From Pseudomonas sp. TTU2014-080ASC (GTDB lineage: Bacteria; Pseudomonadota; Gammaproteobacteria; Pseudomonadales; Pseudomonadaceae): a stretch of DNA of 64,000 nt. Positions 15,378 through 24,156 of this stretch are shown piece by piece. The first letter of the stretch is position 1. The number at the start of each line of letters is the position of its first letter. The notes under the pieces were generated by a model. That model worked only from the letters and a program-made list of their open reading frames with translations, was not told where the DNA came from and did no database searches. Where the stretch lies: assembly GCF_001446935.1 (NCBI RefSeq), contig NZ_LKKK01000014.1, positions 124,001 through 188,000 on the forward strand, read 5' to 3'. The position numbers were made by a program, and so were the translations under genes.

Positions 15378-16670
15378 ATGCGCGAAGAATTGAATCAGGG
15401 CTTGATTGATTTCCTTAAGTCCTCCCCCACCCCTTTTCATGCCACCACCACCCTGGCCCATCGCCTCGAAGCTGCCGGTTTCCAGCATCTGGATGAGCGT
15501 AATAACTGGCACACCGAAGCCGGTGGCCGCTATTACGTCACGCGCAATGACTCCTCGATCATCGCCTTCAAGCTGGGCATGCGCCCGTTGACTGAAAGCG
15601 GCATCCGCATGGTCGGCGCACACACAGACAGCCCCTGTCTGCGGGTTAAACCACAGCCTGAACTGCAGCGTCATGGTTATTTCCAATTGGGTGTTGAGGT
15701 TTACGGTGGTGCTTTGCTCGCGCCGTGGTTTGACCGTGACTTATCCCTTGCCGGACGTGTCACCTACCGCCGTGACGGTAAAGTAGAAAGCCAGCTGATT
15801 GACTTCAAAGCACCGATTGCCGTGATCCCTAATCTGGCTATTCACCTGAACCGTGAAGCTAACCAAGGCTGGGCGATCAATGCACAAACCGAGTTGCCAC
15901 CCATTCTTGCTCAGTATGCGGGCAGTGATGATCCAGCTGACTTCCGTGCACTGATCACCGCGCAACTGGCCTTGCAGCATTCGTTCAATGCTGACGCGGT
16001 TCTGGACTACGAGCTGAGCTTCTACGACACCCAAAGCGCTGCGGTGATTGGCCTTAACGGCGACTTTATCGCCGGAGCGCGCTTGGATAACCTGCTCTCC
16101 TGCTATGCCGGTTTACGTGCATTGCTGGACGCCAACGATGATGAAACCTGCCTGCTGGTCTGCACTGACCATGAGGAAGTGGGTTCCTGCTCGTCCTGTG
16201 GTGCTGACGGCCCGATGCTTGAGCAGGTACTGCGACGCCTGCTGCCGGATGGTGAGGATTACGTCCGCTGCATTCAGCGTTCTCTGCTGGTGTCGGCTGA
16301 CAACGCCCACGGCATCCACCCGAACTACGCGGACAAGCACGATCAAAACCACGGCCCGAAACTGAACGCAGGCCCGGTGATCAAGATCAACAGCAACCAG
16401 CGCTACGCCACCACCAGTGAAACAGCGGGCTTCTTCCGCCACCTGTGCCTGGAGAACGAAGTGCCGGTGCAGAGCTTCGTAACACGCAGTGACATGGGCT
16501 GCGGCTCCACTATCGGCCCGATCACCTCCAGCCAGCTGGGCGTGCGCACCGTGGATATCGGCCTGCCGACCTTCGCGATGCACTCTATCCGGGAAATGGC
16601 AGGTAGCCACGATCTGGCTCATCTGGTCAAAGTGCTAAGCGCTTTCTACGCCAGCCCGGAACTACCGTAA
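15378..16670 (+). CDS. apeB: M18-family aspartyl aminopeptidase
   Basis: 430 residues, the normal length. Zinc and catalytic motifs of the M18 family are visible: GAHTDSP at about 81-87, GARLDNL in the middle, DHEEVGS, the SADNAHGIHPNY segment and the C-terminal MHSIREMAGSHD. It removes N-terminal acidic or neutral residues from peptides in the cytoplasm. It follows the phosphopantetheinyl transferase by 60 bp and converges on the GntR regulator with only 6 bp between stop codons. Confidence 0.95.
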   Translation: MREELNQGLIDFLKSSPTPFHATTTLAHRLEAAGFQHLDERNNWHTEAGGRYYVTRNDSSIIAFKLGMRPLTESGIRMVGAHTDSPCLRVKPQPELQRHGYFQLGVEVYGGALLAPWFDRDLSLAGRVTYRRDGKVESQLIDFKAPIAVIPNLAIHLNREANQGWAINAQTELPPILAQYAGSDDPADFRALITAQLALQHSFNADAVLDYELSFYDTQSAAVIGLNGDFIAGARLDNLLSCYAGLRALLDANDDETCLLVCTDHEEVGSCSSCGADGPMLEQVLRRLLPDGEDYVRCIQRSLLVSADNAHGIHPNYADKHDQNHGPKLNAGPVIKINSNQRYATTSETAGFFRHLCLENEVPVQSFVTRSDMGCGSTIGPITSSQLGVRTVDIGLPTFAMHSIREMAGSHDLAHLVKVLSAFYASPELP

Positions 16671-16676
16671 GCCGGG

Positions 16677-17393
16677 TCAATCTGGCACCTCGACGCTCAC
16701 TTGCAGGGCGTCGTGGCGCCAGAACTCCAGGTCACAGTCAATCAAACGGCCATGCTGATCACGGTTGACCCGCACGATTCGCAGTGCTGGGCTTCCTCTC
16801 ACGACTTTCAATGCTGTCGCCGCCTCACTGTGAAGTGCTGTCGGGACTATCTCAAAACGTACTCTGCCGTATTGGATGCCGTACTCCTGCTCGTACAGCT
16901 CAGTCAGCGAACGGGTCAGATCATAATCAAGTATGCCGGGGAAAAACGTCGGGTTGAGGTAGTGCTCGACATACAACACGAGCCGCCCATCCACCCGACG
17001 TGCCCGCCTGATCTGATACACACGGGACAAGCCGGGCAACCCCAGCAGGTGACAGACTTCTGAGCTTGCGGGGATCAATCGGGCACTGAGCACCTCAGTC
17101 GCCGGGACTCGCCCTTGCTCCCCGACCATTTTGTGAAAGTGGCTACGCACCAGCGGGTTATAGGAAAGACGCGGCGGCGAAACAAACCAACCACGCCGCT
17201 CCTCCCGATAGATAAGCCCCTGTGCTTCAAGCTGCCCGAGCGCCTCTCGTAAGGTTATGCGCGTTGTCGCAAATACTTCACTCAACTTGCGCTCAGCCGG
17301 TAACTGGCTGCCGGGTACCAGTAAGCCATCCTCTATCTGCTCCTCAAGCGCACGGCTAATTGCCAGGGCCGCTCTTGGCTCATCTTCGCGCAT
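16677..17393 (-). CDS. GntR-family regulator with UTRA ligand domain
   Basis: 238 residues: an N-terminal winged helix (LPAERKLSEVFATTRITLREAL) and a C-terminal UTRA effector domain. UTRA regulators commonly respond to phosphorylated small molecules, phosphonates or sugars. The ATG at 17393 is supported by GAGG at 5-bp spacing and by a CTAGACCA operator lying just upstream of it; a start at 17468 would put that site inside the gene. It is divergent from the organophosphorus operon and very probably represses it. Confidence 0.92.
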   Translation of the reverse strand: MREDEPRAALAISRALEEQIEDGLLVPGSQLPAERKLSEVFATTRITLREALGQLEAQGLIYREERRGWFVSPPRLSYNPLVRSHFHKMVGEQGRVPATEVLSARLIPASSEVCHLLGLPGLSRVYQIRRARRVDGRLVLYVEHYLNPTFFPGILDYDLTRSLTELYEQEYGIQYGRVRFEIVPTALHSEAATALKVVRGSPALRIVRVNRDQHGRLIDCDLEFWRHDALQVSVEVPD

Positions 17394-17408
17394 CACCGCC
17401 TCACTTAC

Positions 17409-17420
17409 TGGACTAGACCA
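17409..17420. promoter_or_regulatory. Candidate GntR/UTRA operator 1 (autoregulatory)
   Basis: TGGACTAGACCA, one mismatch from the palindrome TGGTCTAGACCA, 16 bp upstream of the regulator start codon. It shares CTAGACCA with the second site at 17665-17678. Confidence 0.6.
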
Positions 17421-17483
17421 ACTCCATGTCAACGGGCTCTGGGAGAGCCGTTGCACGCGATATTTCAATCCTAAGCACGTCTG

Positions 17484-17501
17484 ATGACAGCAAAGTTACG
17501 G
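17484..17501. promoter_or_regulatory. Candidate PhoB (Pho-box) site, distal
   Basis: ATGACAG-CAAA-GTTACGG: a perfect ATGACAG half-site, an A-rich 4-bp spacer and a second half-site with 4 of 7 matches. This is the layout of a Pho box in the ATGACAG orientation. Weak on its own. Confidence 0.35.
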
Positions 17502-17629
17502 CAGATGCGGCATAGACATTTGTCAGTGCAGAACACTAACGCCGCTTATTTCAGTGGTGGATCTAATGCTATGGTTTGAACGTTGCAGTGCAGTTGTTCG
17601 AAGCAATAAAGGCTGATCTTCGCGGCGAT

Positions 17630-17647
17630 ATGACACAAAAACGTCAT
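17630..17647. promoter_or_regulatory. Candidate PhoB (Pho-box) site, proximal
   Basis: ATGACAC-AAAA-ACGTCAT: first half-site 6 of 7, second 4 of 7, with the typical A-rich spacer. It also reads as the inverted repeat ATGAC...GTCAT, so another binding protein is possible. About 60 bp upstream of the binding-protein start codon. Confidence 0.35.
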
Positions 17648-17664
17648 TAAAGCCGCCTACATTC

Positions 17665-17678
17665 CTGATCTAGACCAG
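17665..17678. promoter_or_regulatory. Candidate GntR/UTRA operator 2 (operon operator)
   Basis: CTGATCTAGACCAG, a 14-bp palindrome with one mismatched pair, ending 26 bp before the binding-protein ATG. Its core matches operators of PhnF-type UTRA regulators (TGGTxTAGACCA as I recall them). Confidence 0.65.
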
Positions 17679-17704
17679 AACCTTCACCCGTAAAGGAGCT
17701 TTCG

Positions 17705-18757
17705 ATGAAAAACCTGCTACTCGCCTCACTGCTGGGTACAACCATTGCCCTGGCAAATATGGCGCAGGCCAACGATGTGCAAGCACTTGAACAGGCAGCT
17801 CGTGCAGAAGGCGCGGTTAATAGCGTGGGCATGCCGGACAGCTGGGCAAACTGGAAAGATACCTGGGCCGATCTGAGCAAACTTTACGGCTTGAAGCACA
17901 TGGACACCGACATGAGCTCTGCCCAGGAAATCGCTAAATTCGCCGCTGAAAAGGAAAACGCCACCGCTGACATCGGCGACGTAGGTGCTGCATTTGGTCC
18001 AATCGCCGTCCAGCAAGGCGTCACCCAGCCTTACAAACCAACCACCTGGGATCAGGTTCCTGACTGGGCCAAAGACAAAGATGGGCACTGGGCACTGGCC
18101 TACACCGGCACCATCGCCTTTATCGTTAACAAACAGCTGGTCAAAGAATCACCGAAGTCCTGGGCTGATCTGAAAACTGGCAAGTACAAAGTCGCCATCG
18201 GTGACGTCAGCGCCGCCGCGCAAGCTGTTAACGGCGTTCTGGCTGCCTCCATCGCACTGGGCGGCGATGAGAAGAACATCAAGCCCGGCCTTGAACTGTT
18301 CGGCGATATTGCCAAGCAAGGCCGCCTGTCCATGGCCAACCCGACCATCCAGACTCTGGAAAAAGGCGAAGTGGAAGTCGGTGTGGTGTGGGACTTCAAC
18401 GGCCTCTCCTACCGCGACCAGATTGATCCTGAGCGTTTTGAAGTGCTGATCCCGTCTGACGGCTCGGTGATTTCCGGTTACACCACCATCATCAACAAAT
18501 GGGCGAAAAACCCGAATGCGGCGAAGCTGACCCGCGAATACATCTTCAGCGACGCAGGCCAGATCAATCTGGCCAAAGGCAATGCCCGCCCTATTCGTGC
18601 TGAGCATCTGACCCTGCCAGCCGAAGTTCAGGCCAAGCTGCTGCCACAGGAGCAATACGCCAAAGTCCAGCCGATCAAGGACAACGCAGCCTGGGAGGCA
18701 ACCTCCAAAGTTCTGCCGCGTCTGTGGCAAGAGCACGTCATCATCCACATGAACTGA
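17705..18757 (+). CDS. ABC transporter periplasmic substrate-binding protein
   Basis: 350 residues with a signal peptide cleaved near MAQAND. The fold type is the family 1/6 extracellular binding protein used for iron, polyamines, thiamine and 2-aminoethylphosphonate (YTGTIAFIVNKQLVKESPKSWADL is characteristic in part). It begins the operon, with AAAGGAG before the ATG, and is separated from the next gene by a strong hairpin. The ligand is not identifiable from sequence; the enzyme genes downstream point to a phosphorus-containing compound. Confidence 0.85.
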   Translation: MKNLLLASLLGTTIALANMAQANDVQALEQAARAEGAVNSVGMPDSWANWKDTWADLSKLYGLKHMDTDMSSAQEIAKFAAEKENATADIGDVGAAFGPIAVQQGVTQPYKPTTWDQVPDWAKDKDGHWALAYTGTIAFIVNKQLVKESPKSWADLKTGKYKVAIGDVSAAAQAVNGVLAASIALGGDEKNIKPGLELFGDIAKQGRLSMANPTIQTLEKGEVEVGVVWDFNGLSYRDQIDPERFEVLIPSDGSVISGYTTIINKWAKNPNAAKLTREYIFSDAGQINLAKGNARPIRAEHLTLPAEVQAKLLPQEQYAKVQPIKDNAAWEATSKVLPRLWQEHVIIHMN

Positions 18758-18763
18758 TGCCAC

Positions 18764-18801
18764 GGCGCTCTGCGGGAGTCTTCACGTTCCCGCAGAGCGC
18801 C
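18764..18801 (+). other. Intercistronic 14-bp stem-loop after the binding-protein gene
   Basis: Perfect 14-bp stem (arms 18764-18777 and 18788-18801) with a 10-nt loop and no T tract. Such hairpins after binding-protein genes commonly stabilise that part of the mRNA, giving more binding protein than membrane components. Confidence 0.7.
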
Positions 18802-18848
18802 CACTGCTCCGTGCAATTGCCGGAGCGCCTTAAGGACATAGGCTGCTC

Positions 18849-19655
18849 ATGTCACACAAAGTTATTCTCGTAATGCTGGACGGATTGAATTATCAGGTCG
18901 CCCGGCACGCCCTTGGCCATCTTCAGGCATTCTGTGCAGCAGGCAGGGCTGCGCTGTACAAGTTGGAATGTGAACTACCTGCACTATCCCGCCCCCTCTA
19001 CGAAACCATTCTCACCGGGATTACCCCCATCGACAGCGGCATCGTCAATAACGATGTGGTGCGGCTCTCAAGCGGGAGCAGCGTATTCCATTACGCCCGT
19101 AGTGCCGGCCTGAAAACTGCTGCTGCGGCTTACCACTGGATCAGCGAGCTGTACAACCGGGCGCCATTCGATGCAGGCAGGGATCGTCATACCAGTGACG
19201 CCTCGTTACCGATCCAGTACGGCCACTTCTATTACGCTGATCATTACCCGGACTCCCATCTGTTTGCCGATGCAGAAAGCCTACGCCGCGTGCACCAACC
19301 GGACTTTTTGCTCGTACACCCGATGAATATTGACGACGCCGGGCACAAACATGGGCTGGACAGTTCGCAATACCGCAACAGTGCTCGCAGTGCCGATGTC
19401 TTGCTGGCCAATTACCTTCAGCGCTGGCTGGATGACGGCTACCAGATCCTGGTGACCGCTGACCACGGCATGAACAACGACCGGTCGCACAACGGCCTGC
19501 TTCCAGAGGAACGCGAAGTTCCACTATTCGTACTGGGCGATGCCTTCAGCCTCAGTGCCAACGCGCAGCCCTCACAGCTGCAACTGTGCGGGACGATCTG
19601 CGAACTACTGAGCGCACACCATGACAAACCTGTCTGCCGGGAGCTTTTGAAGTGA
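18849..19655 (+). CDS. Alkaline phosphatase superfamily hydrolase (nucleotide pyrophosphatase/phosphodiesterase-like)
   Basis: 268 residues, no signal peptide, so cytoplasmic. The metal-binding pattern of the superfamily is complete: D11 in MLDGL, a probable nucleophile S47 (or T53) in LPALSRPLYET, D162/D163 with H166 and H168 (NIDDAGHKHG), D205-H206 in TADHGM and H214 in RSHNG. Members cleave phosphomonoesters, phosphodiesters or phosphonates such as phosphonoacetate. It is short for the family. Its stop overlaps the GTG of the first permease (GTGA), so it belongs to the importer operon and presumably acts on the imported compound. Confidence 0.82.
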   Translation: MSHKVILVMLDGLNYQVARHALGHLQAFCAAGRAALYKLECELPALSRPLYETILTGITPIDSGIVNNDVVRLSSGSSVFHYARSAGLKTAAAAYHWISELYNRAPFDAGRDRHTSDASLPIQYGHFYYADHYPDSHLFADAESLRRVHQPDFLLVHPMNIDDAGHKHGLDSSQYRNSARSADVLLANYLQRWLDDGYQILVTADHGMNNDRSHNGLLPEEREVPLFVLGDAFSLSANAQPSQLQLCGTICELLSAHHDKPVCRELLK

Positions 19656-20494
19656 TAAAGACCCTGCGCGGTAAATGGGCTGCACTGCTGTGCCTACTGC
19701 CGTTTGCCCTGTTCTTTGTGGCGTTCCAGATTGCCCCGCTGATTCTGGTCGCCATCAACAGTTTCAAATCCTCTGAAGGCTGGGGGCTGGCCAATTACAT
19801 TGCTGCTTTTGACTCAGCTTTCTACCGTCAGGCCATTCGCCACAGTCTGGAGGTAGCCTTCTGGTCGAGCCTGTTCGGCATCCTGATTGCTATTGTCGGC
19901 AGTTACTCGCTACGACAGATCAACAGCAAGTTGCGGGACTTCGTCATGGCGTTCGCCAACATGACCAGTAACTTTGCCGGCGTGCCATTGGCCTTTGCCT
20001 TCATCATTCTGTTGGGTTTCAACGGGGCTCTGACCATCCTGCTCAAGCAGCTCGGCATCATCGAGGACTTCAACCTGTACTCCAAAACAGGTCTGATCGT
20101 GCTCTATACCTACTTCCAGATTCCCCTGGGTGTATTGCTGCTCTACCCGGCATTTGATGCGCTGCGCGAAGACTGGCGTGAATCCGCCAGCCTGCTCGGC
20201 GCAAGCAATTGGCAGTTCTGGCGGCATATCGGCCTTCCGGTACTGATGCCAGCGCTGCTGGGCACCTTCGTAATCCTGTTGGCCAACGCATTGGGGGCAT
20301 ACGCCACGGTCTATGCGTTGACTACCGGCAACTTCAACATCCTGCCAATCCGCATCGCAGCGATGGTTTCCGGCGATATCTTCCTGGATCCGAACATGGC
20401 CAGCGCTCTGGCAATGATTCTGGTCGGGCTGATGACCCTGATCACCCTGGTGCATCAATGGCTACTGCGCAGGAGCTACCATGTCCCACGCTGA
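19652..20494 (+). CDS. ABC transporter permease 1
   Basis: 280-residue inner-membrane permease with six predicted helices and the EAA loop near DALREDWRESASLLGASNWQFWRHIGLPVL (EAA motif around ASLLGAS...G...LP). The start is GTG at 19652, overlapping the previous stop, with GGGAG upstream. It overlaps the next permease by 14 bp. Similar pairs belong to putative 2-aminoethylphosphonate and spermidine/iron type importers. Confidence 0.9.
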   Translation: MIKTLRGKWAALLCLLPFALFFVAFQIAPLILVAINSFKSSEGWGLANYIAAFDSAFYRQAIRHSLEVAFWSSLFGILIAIVGSYSLRQINSKLRDFVMAFANMTSNFAGVPLAFAFIILLGFNGALTILLKQLGIIEDFNLYSKTGLIVLYTYFQIPLGVLLLYPAFDALREDWRESASLLGASNWQFWRHIGLPVLMPALLGTFVILLANALGAYATVYALTTGNFNILPIRIAAMVSGDIFLDPNMASALAMILVGLMTLITLVHQWLLRRSYHVPR

Positions 20495-21287
20495 GAAACG
20501 CTCCACCGCGCTCCATCAGGTTGTCGTGTACAGCCTGCTGCTGGTGCTGTTGTTACCGCTGCTGGCGACGCTGATCTACTCCATTTCCACCAGCTGGTCG
20601 GCCACCATCCTGCCCAGCGGCTTTACCTTCAAGTGGTATGTGGAGCTGTGGAGCGACACACGCTTTCTCGCAGCCTTCGGTCGCTCGCTACTGGTGTGCT
20701 TCGTTGCACTGGCCTTGTCGCTGTTTCTGATTCTGCCGCTACTGTTTGTGGTCAATTACCACTTTCCGAAGCTCGACGGCCTGATGAATGTGCTGATCTT
20801 GCTGCCTTTCGCCGTGCCACCGGTGGTGTCTTCGGTCGGGCTTATGGAGCTGTTTGCCGGTGGTCCGCTGCCGATCATTGGCACACCGTGGATCATGATC
20901 GGCTGCTACTTCACAATCGCCCTGCCCTTCATGTACCGGGCCATCAGCAACAACCTGCAAGCCATCAACCTGCGTGACCTGATGGATGCGGCTCACCTTC
21001 TTGGCGCAAGCACCTGGCGTGCAGCCTTTATGGTGGTGCTGCCCAACCTGCACAAAGGCCTGATGGTTTCTGTGTTTCTCTCGTTTAGCTTCCTGTTCGG
21101 TGAGTTCGTGTTTGCCAATCTGCTGGTCGGCACACGCTACGAAACCCTGCAGGTGTATCTGTTCAACATGCGTCAGGGCAGCGGCCACTTCACCAGCGCG
21201 CTGGTGATCTCCTATTTCCTCTTCGTGCTGCTGATGACCTGGGCGGCCAGCCGCCTCAATAAGGACAAGGCGCAAGCGCCGGACTGA
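20481..21287 (+). CDS. ABC transporter permease 2
   Basis: 268-residue inner-membrane permease, six helices, EAA loop in LMDAAHLLGASTWRAAF and VVLPNLHKG. It is the second half of the heterodimeric channel with the preceding gene. The ATPase gene begins 17 bp downstream. Confidence 0.9.
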   Translation: MSHAEKRSTALHQVVVYSLLLVLLLPLLATLIYSISTSWSATILPSGFTFKWYVELWSDTRFLAAFGRSLLVCFVALALSLFLILPLLFVVNYHFPKLDGLMNVLILLPFAVPPVVSSVGLMELFAGGPLPIIGTPWIMIGCYFTIALPFMYRAISNNLQAINLRDLMDAAHLLGASTWRAAFMVVLPNLHKGLMVSVFLSFSFLFGEFVFANLLVGTRYETLQVYLFNMRQGSGHFTSALVISYFLFVLLMTWAASRLNKDKAQAPD

Positions 21288-21304
21288 TCAAGCAAGGGCT
21301 TACC

Positions 21305-22294
21305 ATGAGTTATCTGAGTATCCAGAACCTGCACAAGTGTTACGTCGAGACCACCGTTTTCACGGATATCAACTGCGAAATCAACAAAGGCGAGTTCATC
21401 ACCCTGCTCGGCCCTTCTGGCTGCGGTAAATCCACACTACTGCGCTGCATTGCCGGCCTGACAAGTGTTGATGGCGGGAAAATCCGGTTGGATGGCGAGG
21501 ACCTACTGCCGTTGAGCCCGCAAAAGCGCGGCATCGGCATGGTGTTCCAAAGCTATGCCCTGTTCCCCAACATGACTGTCCAGCAAAACGTCGCCTTCGG
21601 CCTGCGCATGCAGAAGATCAAAGGCAGCGAGGCCGAGCAGCGCGTTAAAGAGGTGTTGGCACTGGTTGAACTGACCGACTTTGCCAACCGCTATCCGCAG
21701 CAGCTTTCAGGCGGTCAGTGTCAACGAGTCGCCCTGGCTCGCTCGCTGGTCACGCGTCCGCGCTTGCTGCTGCTGGATGAGCCACTGTCTGCGCTCGATG
21801 CACGTATCCGTAAACATTTACGCGAGCAAATTCGCAGCATTCAGCGCGAGCTTGGACTGACCACCATTTTCGTCACCCACGATCAGGAAGAAGCCCTGAC
21901 CATGAGCGACAGGATTGTGCTCATGAATGGCGGTAAAATCGTTCAGTCTGGCGCAGCGGAAGACCTCTACACCGCACCGGCCGATGCGTTCGCTGCCGGA
22001 TTTATTGGTAACTACAACCTGCTCGATCCTGAAGCTGCCAGCCGCCTGCTCGCACGCCCAGTCGGCAGCCGCATCGCGATTCGTCCCGAGGCCATCGAAG
22101 TCGCGAAAAATGGAGCAATCGAGGCCCATATTCGCAGCCATAGCCTGTTAGGTAACGTCATCCGCTACCGTGTGGAAGCCCGTGGTGTCGAACTGCTGGT
22201 GGATGTGCTGAACAGGTCACCATCCGACCTGCAGAGCTGTGGCGAACGCATTACCCTGAATATCGAAGACAACGCAATTTGTGAGGTGGCCTGA
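21305..22294 (+). CDS. ABC transporter ATP-binding protein
   Basis: 329 residues. Walker A is GPSGCGKST at 36-44, the signature is LSGGQCQRVALAR, Walker B is LLLLDEPLSALD and the H-loop is FVTHDQEEA. A C-terminal TOBE-like extension of ~90 residues follows, as in PotA/FbpC-type importers. It energises the two permeases. The stop overlaps the next ATG in TGATG, so the HAD phosphatase is translationally coupled. Confidence 0.93.
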   Translation: MSYLSIQNLHKCYVETTVFTDINCEINKGEFITLLGPSGCGKSTLLRCIAGLTSVDGGKIRLDGEDLLPLSPQKRGIGMVFQSYALFPNMTVQQNVAFGLRMQKIKGSEAEQRVKEVLALVELTDFANRYPQQLSGGQCQRVALARSLVTRPRLLLLDEPLSALDARIRKHLREQIRSIQRELGLTTIFVTHDQEEALTMSDRIVLMNGGKIVQSGAAEDLYTAPADAFAAGFIGNYNLLDPEAASRLLARPVGSRIAIRPEAIEVAKNGAIEAHIRSHSLLGNVIRYRVEARGVELLVDVLNRSPSDLQSCGERITLNIEDNAICEVA

Positions 22295-22947
22295 TGGCCT
22301 TGGCAATATTCGACCTGGATGAAACCCTGATCGCCGACGACTGTTCAACGCTTTGGGCGCAGGAACTGGTCAAGCTCGGCTGGGCTGATGCGGGCAGTTA
22401 CCTTCCCCGCGAGCAGGAACTCATGCGTCAATACGCCAGCGGTGAACTCTCCATGCAGGACTACATGGACTTCACCCTGACCCCGCTGGTAGGACGCACT
22501 GCTGAAGAAGTCGCTCACGTAGTAGAGCCTTTTGTAGAAGACGTGATCGAGCCGATCATCTACAGCGATGCCATGCGCTGTGTGGCCAAACATCGTGAAA
22601 ATGGTGATCGAATTCTGGTCATCTCTGCCTCTGCGCATTTCTTGGTCAGCGCTATTGCCGCCCGCCTGAACATTGAAGAAGTGCTGGCTATCGACATTGC
22701 AGAACAGCATGGGCATTACAGCGGCCACACGCAGGGTGTCCTGACCTATCGCGAAGGCAAAGTAGAGCGGCTGAATCAATGGCTGAAAGAACAAGGTGAA
22801 AGTCTGCAAGGGGCCTATTTCTATTCGGACTCACGCAATGACCTGCCGATGCTGCAACTGGTCGACAAGCCCCATGTGGTCAATCCCGATCCTGTACTGC
22901 TCAAGCATGCAGAGTCTGCCGGTTGGCCCGTTCTGAGCTGGAAATAA
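22294..22947 (+). CDS. HAD-superfamily phosphatase, subfamily IB (SerB-like)
   Basis: 217 residues. Motif I is FDLDETL with D7 nucleophile and D9 acid/base; motif II is VISASAHF; the motif III/IV region is YFYSDSRNDLPML. The IB subfamily contains phosphoserine and phosphocholine/phosphoethanolamine phosphatases. Being the last gene of the importer operon, it may remove phosphate from the imported compound or from a product of the alkaline-phosphatase-superfamily enzyme. The substrate is unknown. Confidence 0.85.
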   Translation: MALAIFDLDETLIADDCSTLWAQELVKLGWADAGSYLPREQELMRQYASGELSMQDYMDFTLTPLVGRTAEEVAHVVEPFVEDVIEPIIYSDAMRCVAKHRENGDRILVISASAHFLVSAIAARLNIEEVLAIDIAEQHGHYSGHTQGVLTYREGKVERLNQWLKEQGESLQGAYFYSDSRNDLPMLQLVDKPHVVNPDPVLLKHAESAGWPVLSWK

Positions 22948-23037
22948 CGCCCTAAGACTGCCAGTGCTGGACACGCCCAGGGAAAAACAATAGCTTGCTA
23001 AGCAATTGCCTGCTCCCAGCACTGGACAGAAACCTCG

Positions 23038-24156
23038 ATGAGCCTGCTCTCCCCCCTTGCCGCCTATCAACAAGCCATTGAACGCGATGGCTTCCATCCT
23101 GACCCAGCCCAACAAAAAGCCGTAGAAGTCCTGCAGCGCTGCCAGGACGACATTCATTCAGGCAAGACAACAGTAAACGGCGTGTATCTATGGGGGCCTG
23201 TTGGCCGAGGCAAAACCTGGCTGATGGATTGTTTCTATCAAGGCTTACAGGTACCTGCTCGGCGTCAGCACTTTCACCACTTCATGCGCTGGGTCCATAT
23301 GCGCATGTTCGAACTGACCGGTACGGCTGATCCGCTGCATGCACTGGCAGTAGAACTTGCCCGTGACGTGCGCGTGCTGTGCTTTGATGAGCTGTTCGTC
23401 AATGATATTGGCGACGCCATCATTCTTGGCCGCCTGTTTCGGGTGATGTTCGATCAAGGCGTGATCGTGATTGCTACATCCAACCAACCGCCCGAGCAGC
23501 TGTATGCCGATGGCTTCAACCGTGAGCGCTTCATGCCAGCAATCGCAGCGATCAAACAGCATATGCAAGTGGTTAGCGTAGATGGCGAACAGGATCACCG
23601 CCTACATCCCGGCGCTATTCAAACCCGTTACTGGCAAGTACAGCCAGATCAGGCCAGCGCGCTGGAGGCCGCTTTCAGCGAGCTCTCAGTTGGCCAGAAC
23701 GTCACGGAACAGCCCCTTCAAATCGGCCCGCGCAGCATCAACGTGGTCAAGCGCTGTCAGGATGCAATCTGGTGCACATTTGCCGAGCTGTGCGAACAGC
23801 CCCTGGCCGCGCAAGACTTCATCGAGTTATGTGACCAGTTCAAAGCCATTCTGCTGAGCAATGTACCTTCACTCGGCAGCGCACAGCGTGACGCCAAGAT
23901 CGCACGAGGCACAGAGGATGCGGCGGTTAAGGTCGAAGCAGGCGATCGCCAACTACCACGCCTCTCCTCTAAAGATGACAGCGTGCGGCGTTTTATTGCG
24001 CTGGTTGATGAGTGCTACGACCGCAAAGTGCCGCTGTATATCGAAGCCGCAGTTGCGCTGGAGCATCTGTACACCGAAGGCTACCTCGGCTTTGCTTTCC
24101 GTCGCACCTTCAGCCGCTTACAGGAAATGCAGCTTCAGCGTTTCAGCCACGCATAA
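23038..24156 (+). CDS. AFG1/ZapE-family AAA ATPase
   Basis: 372 residues. Walker A is GPVGRGKT at 53-60 and Walker B VLCFDELF, with sensor 1 in VIATSNQPPEQLY; FRRTFSRLQEMQ is the family's C-terminal arginine-rich end. ZapE acts at the division site and AFG1 homologues in membrane-protein quality control. Pseudomonads often carry two such genes, and this one may be the paralogue rather than zapE itself, so no symbol is given. It converges with ahpF. Confidence 0.88.
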   Translation: MSLLSPLAAYQQAIERDGFHPDPAQQKAVEVLQRCQDDIHSGKTTVNGVYLWGPVGRGKTWLMDCFYQGLQVPARRQHFHHFMRWVHMRMFELTGTADPLHALAVELARDVRVLCFDELFVNDIGDAIILGRLFRVMFDQGVIVIATSNQPPEQLYADGFNRERFMPAIAAIKQHMQVVSVDGEQDHRLHPGAIQTRYWQVQPDQASALEAAFSELSVGQNVTEQPLQIGPRSINVVKRCQDAIWCTFAELCEQPLAAQDFIELCDQFKAILLSNVPSLGSAQRDAKIARGTEDAAVKVEAGDRQLPRLSSKDDSVRRFIALVDECYDRKVPLYIEAAVALEHLYTEGYLGFAFRRTFSRLQEMQLQRFSHA

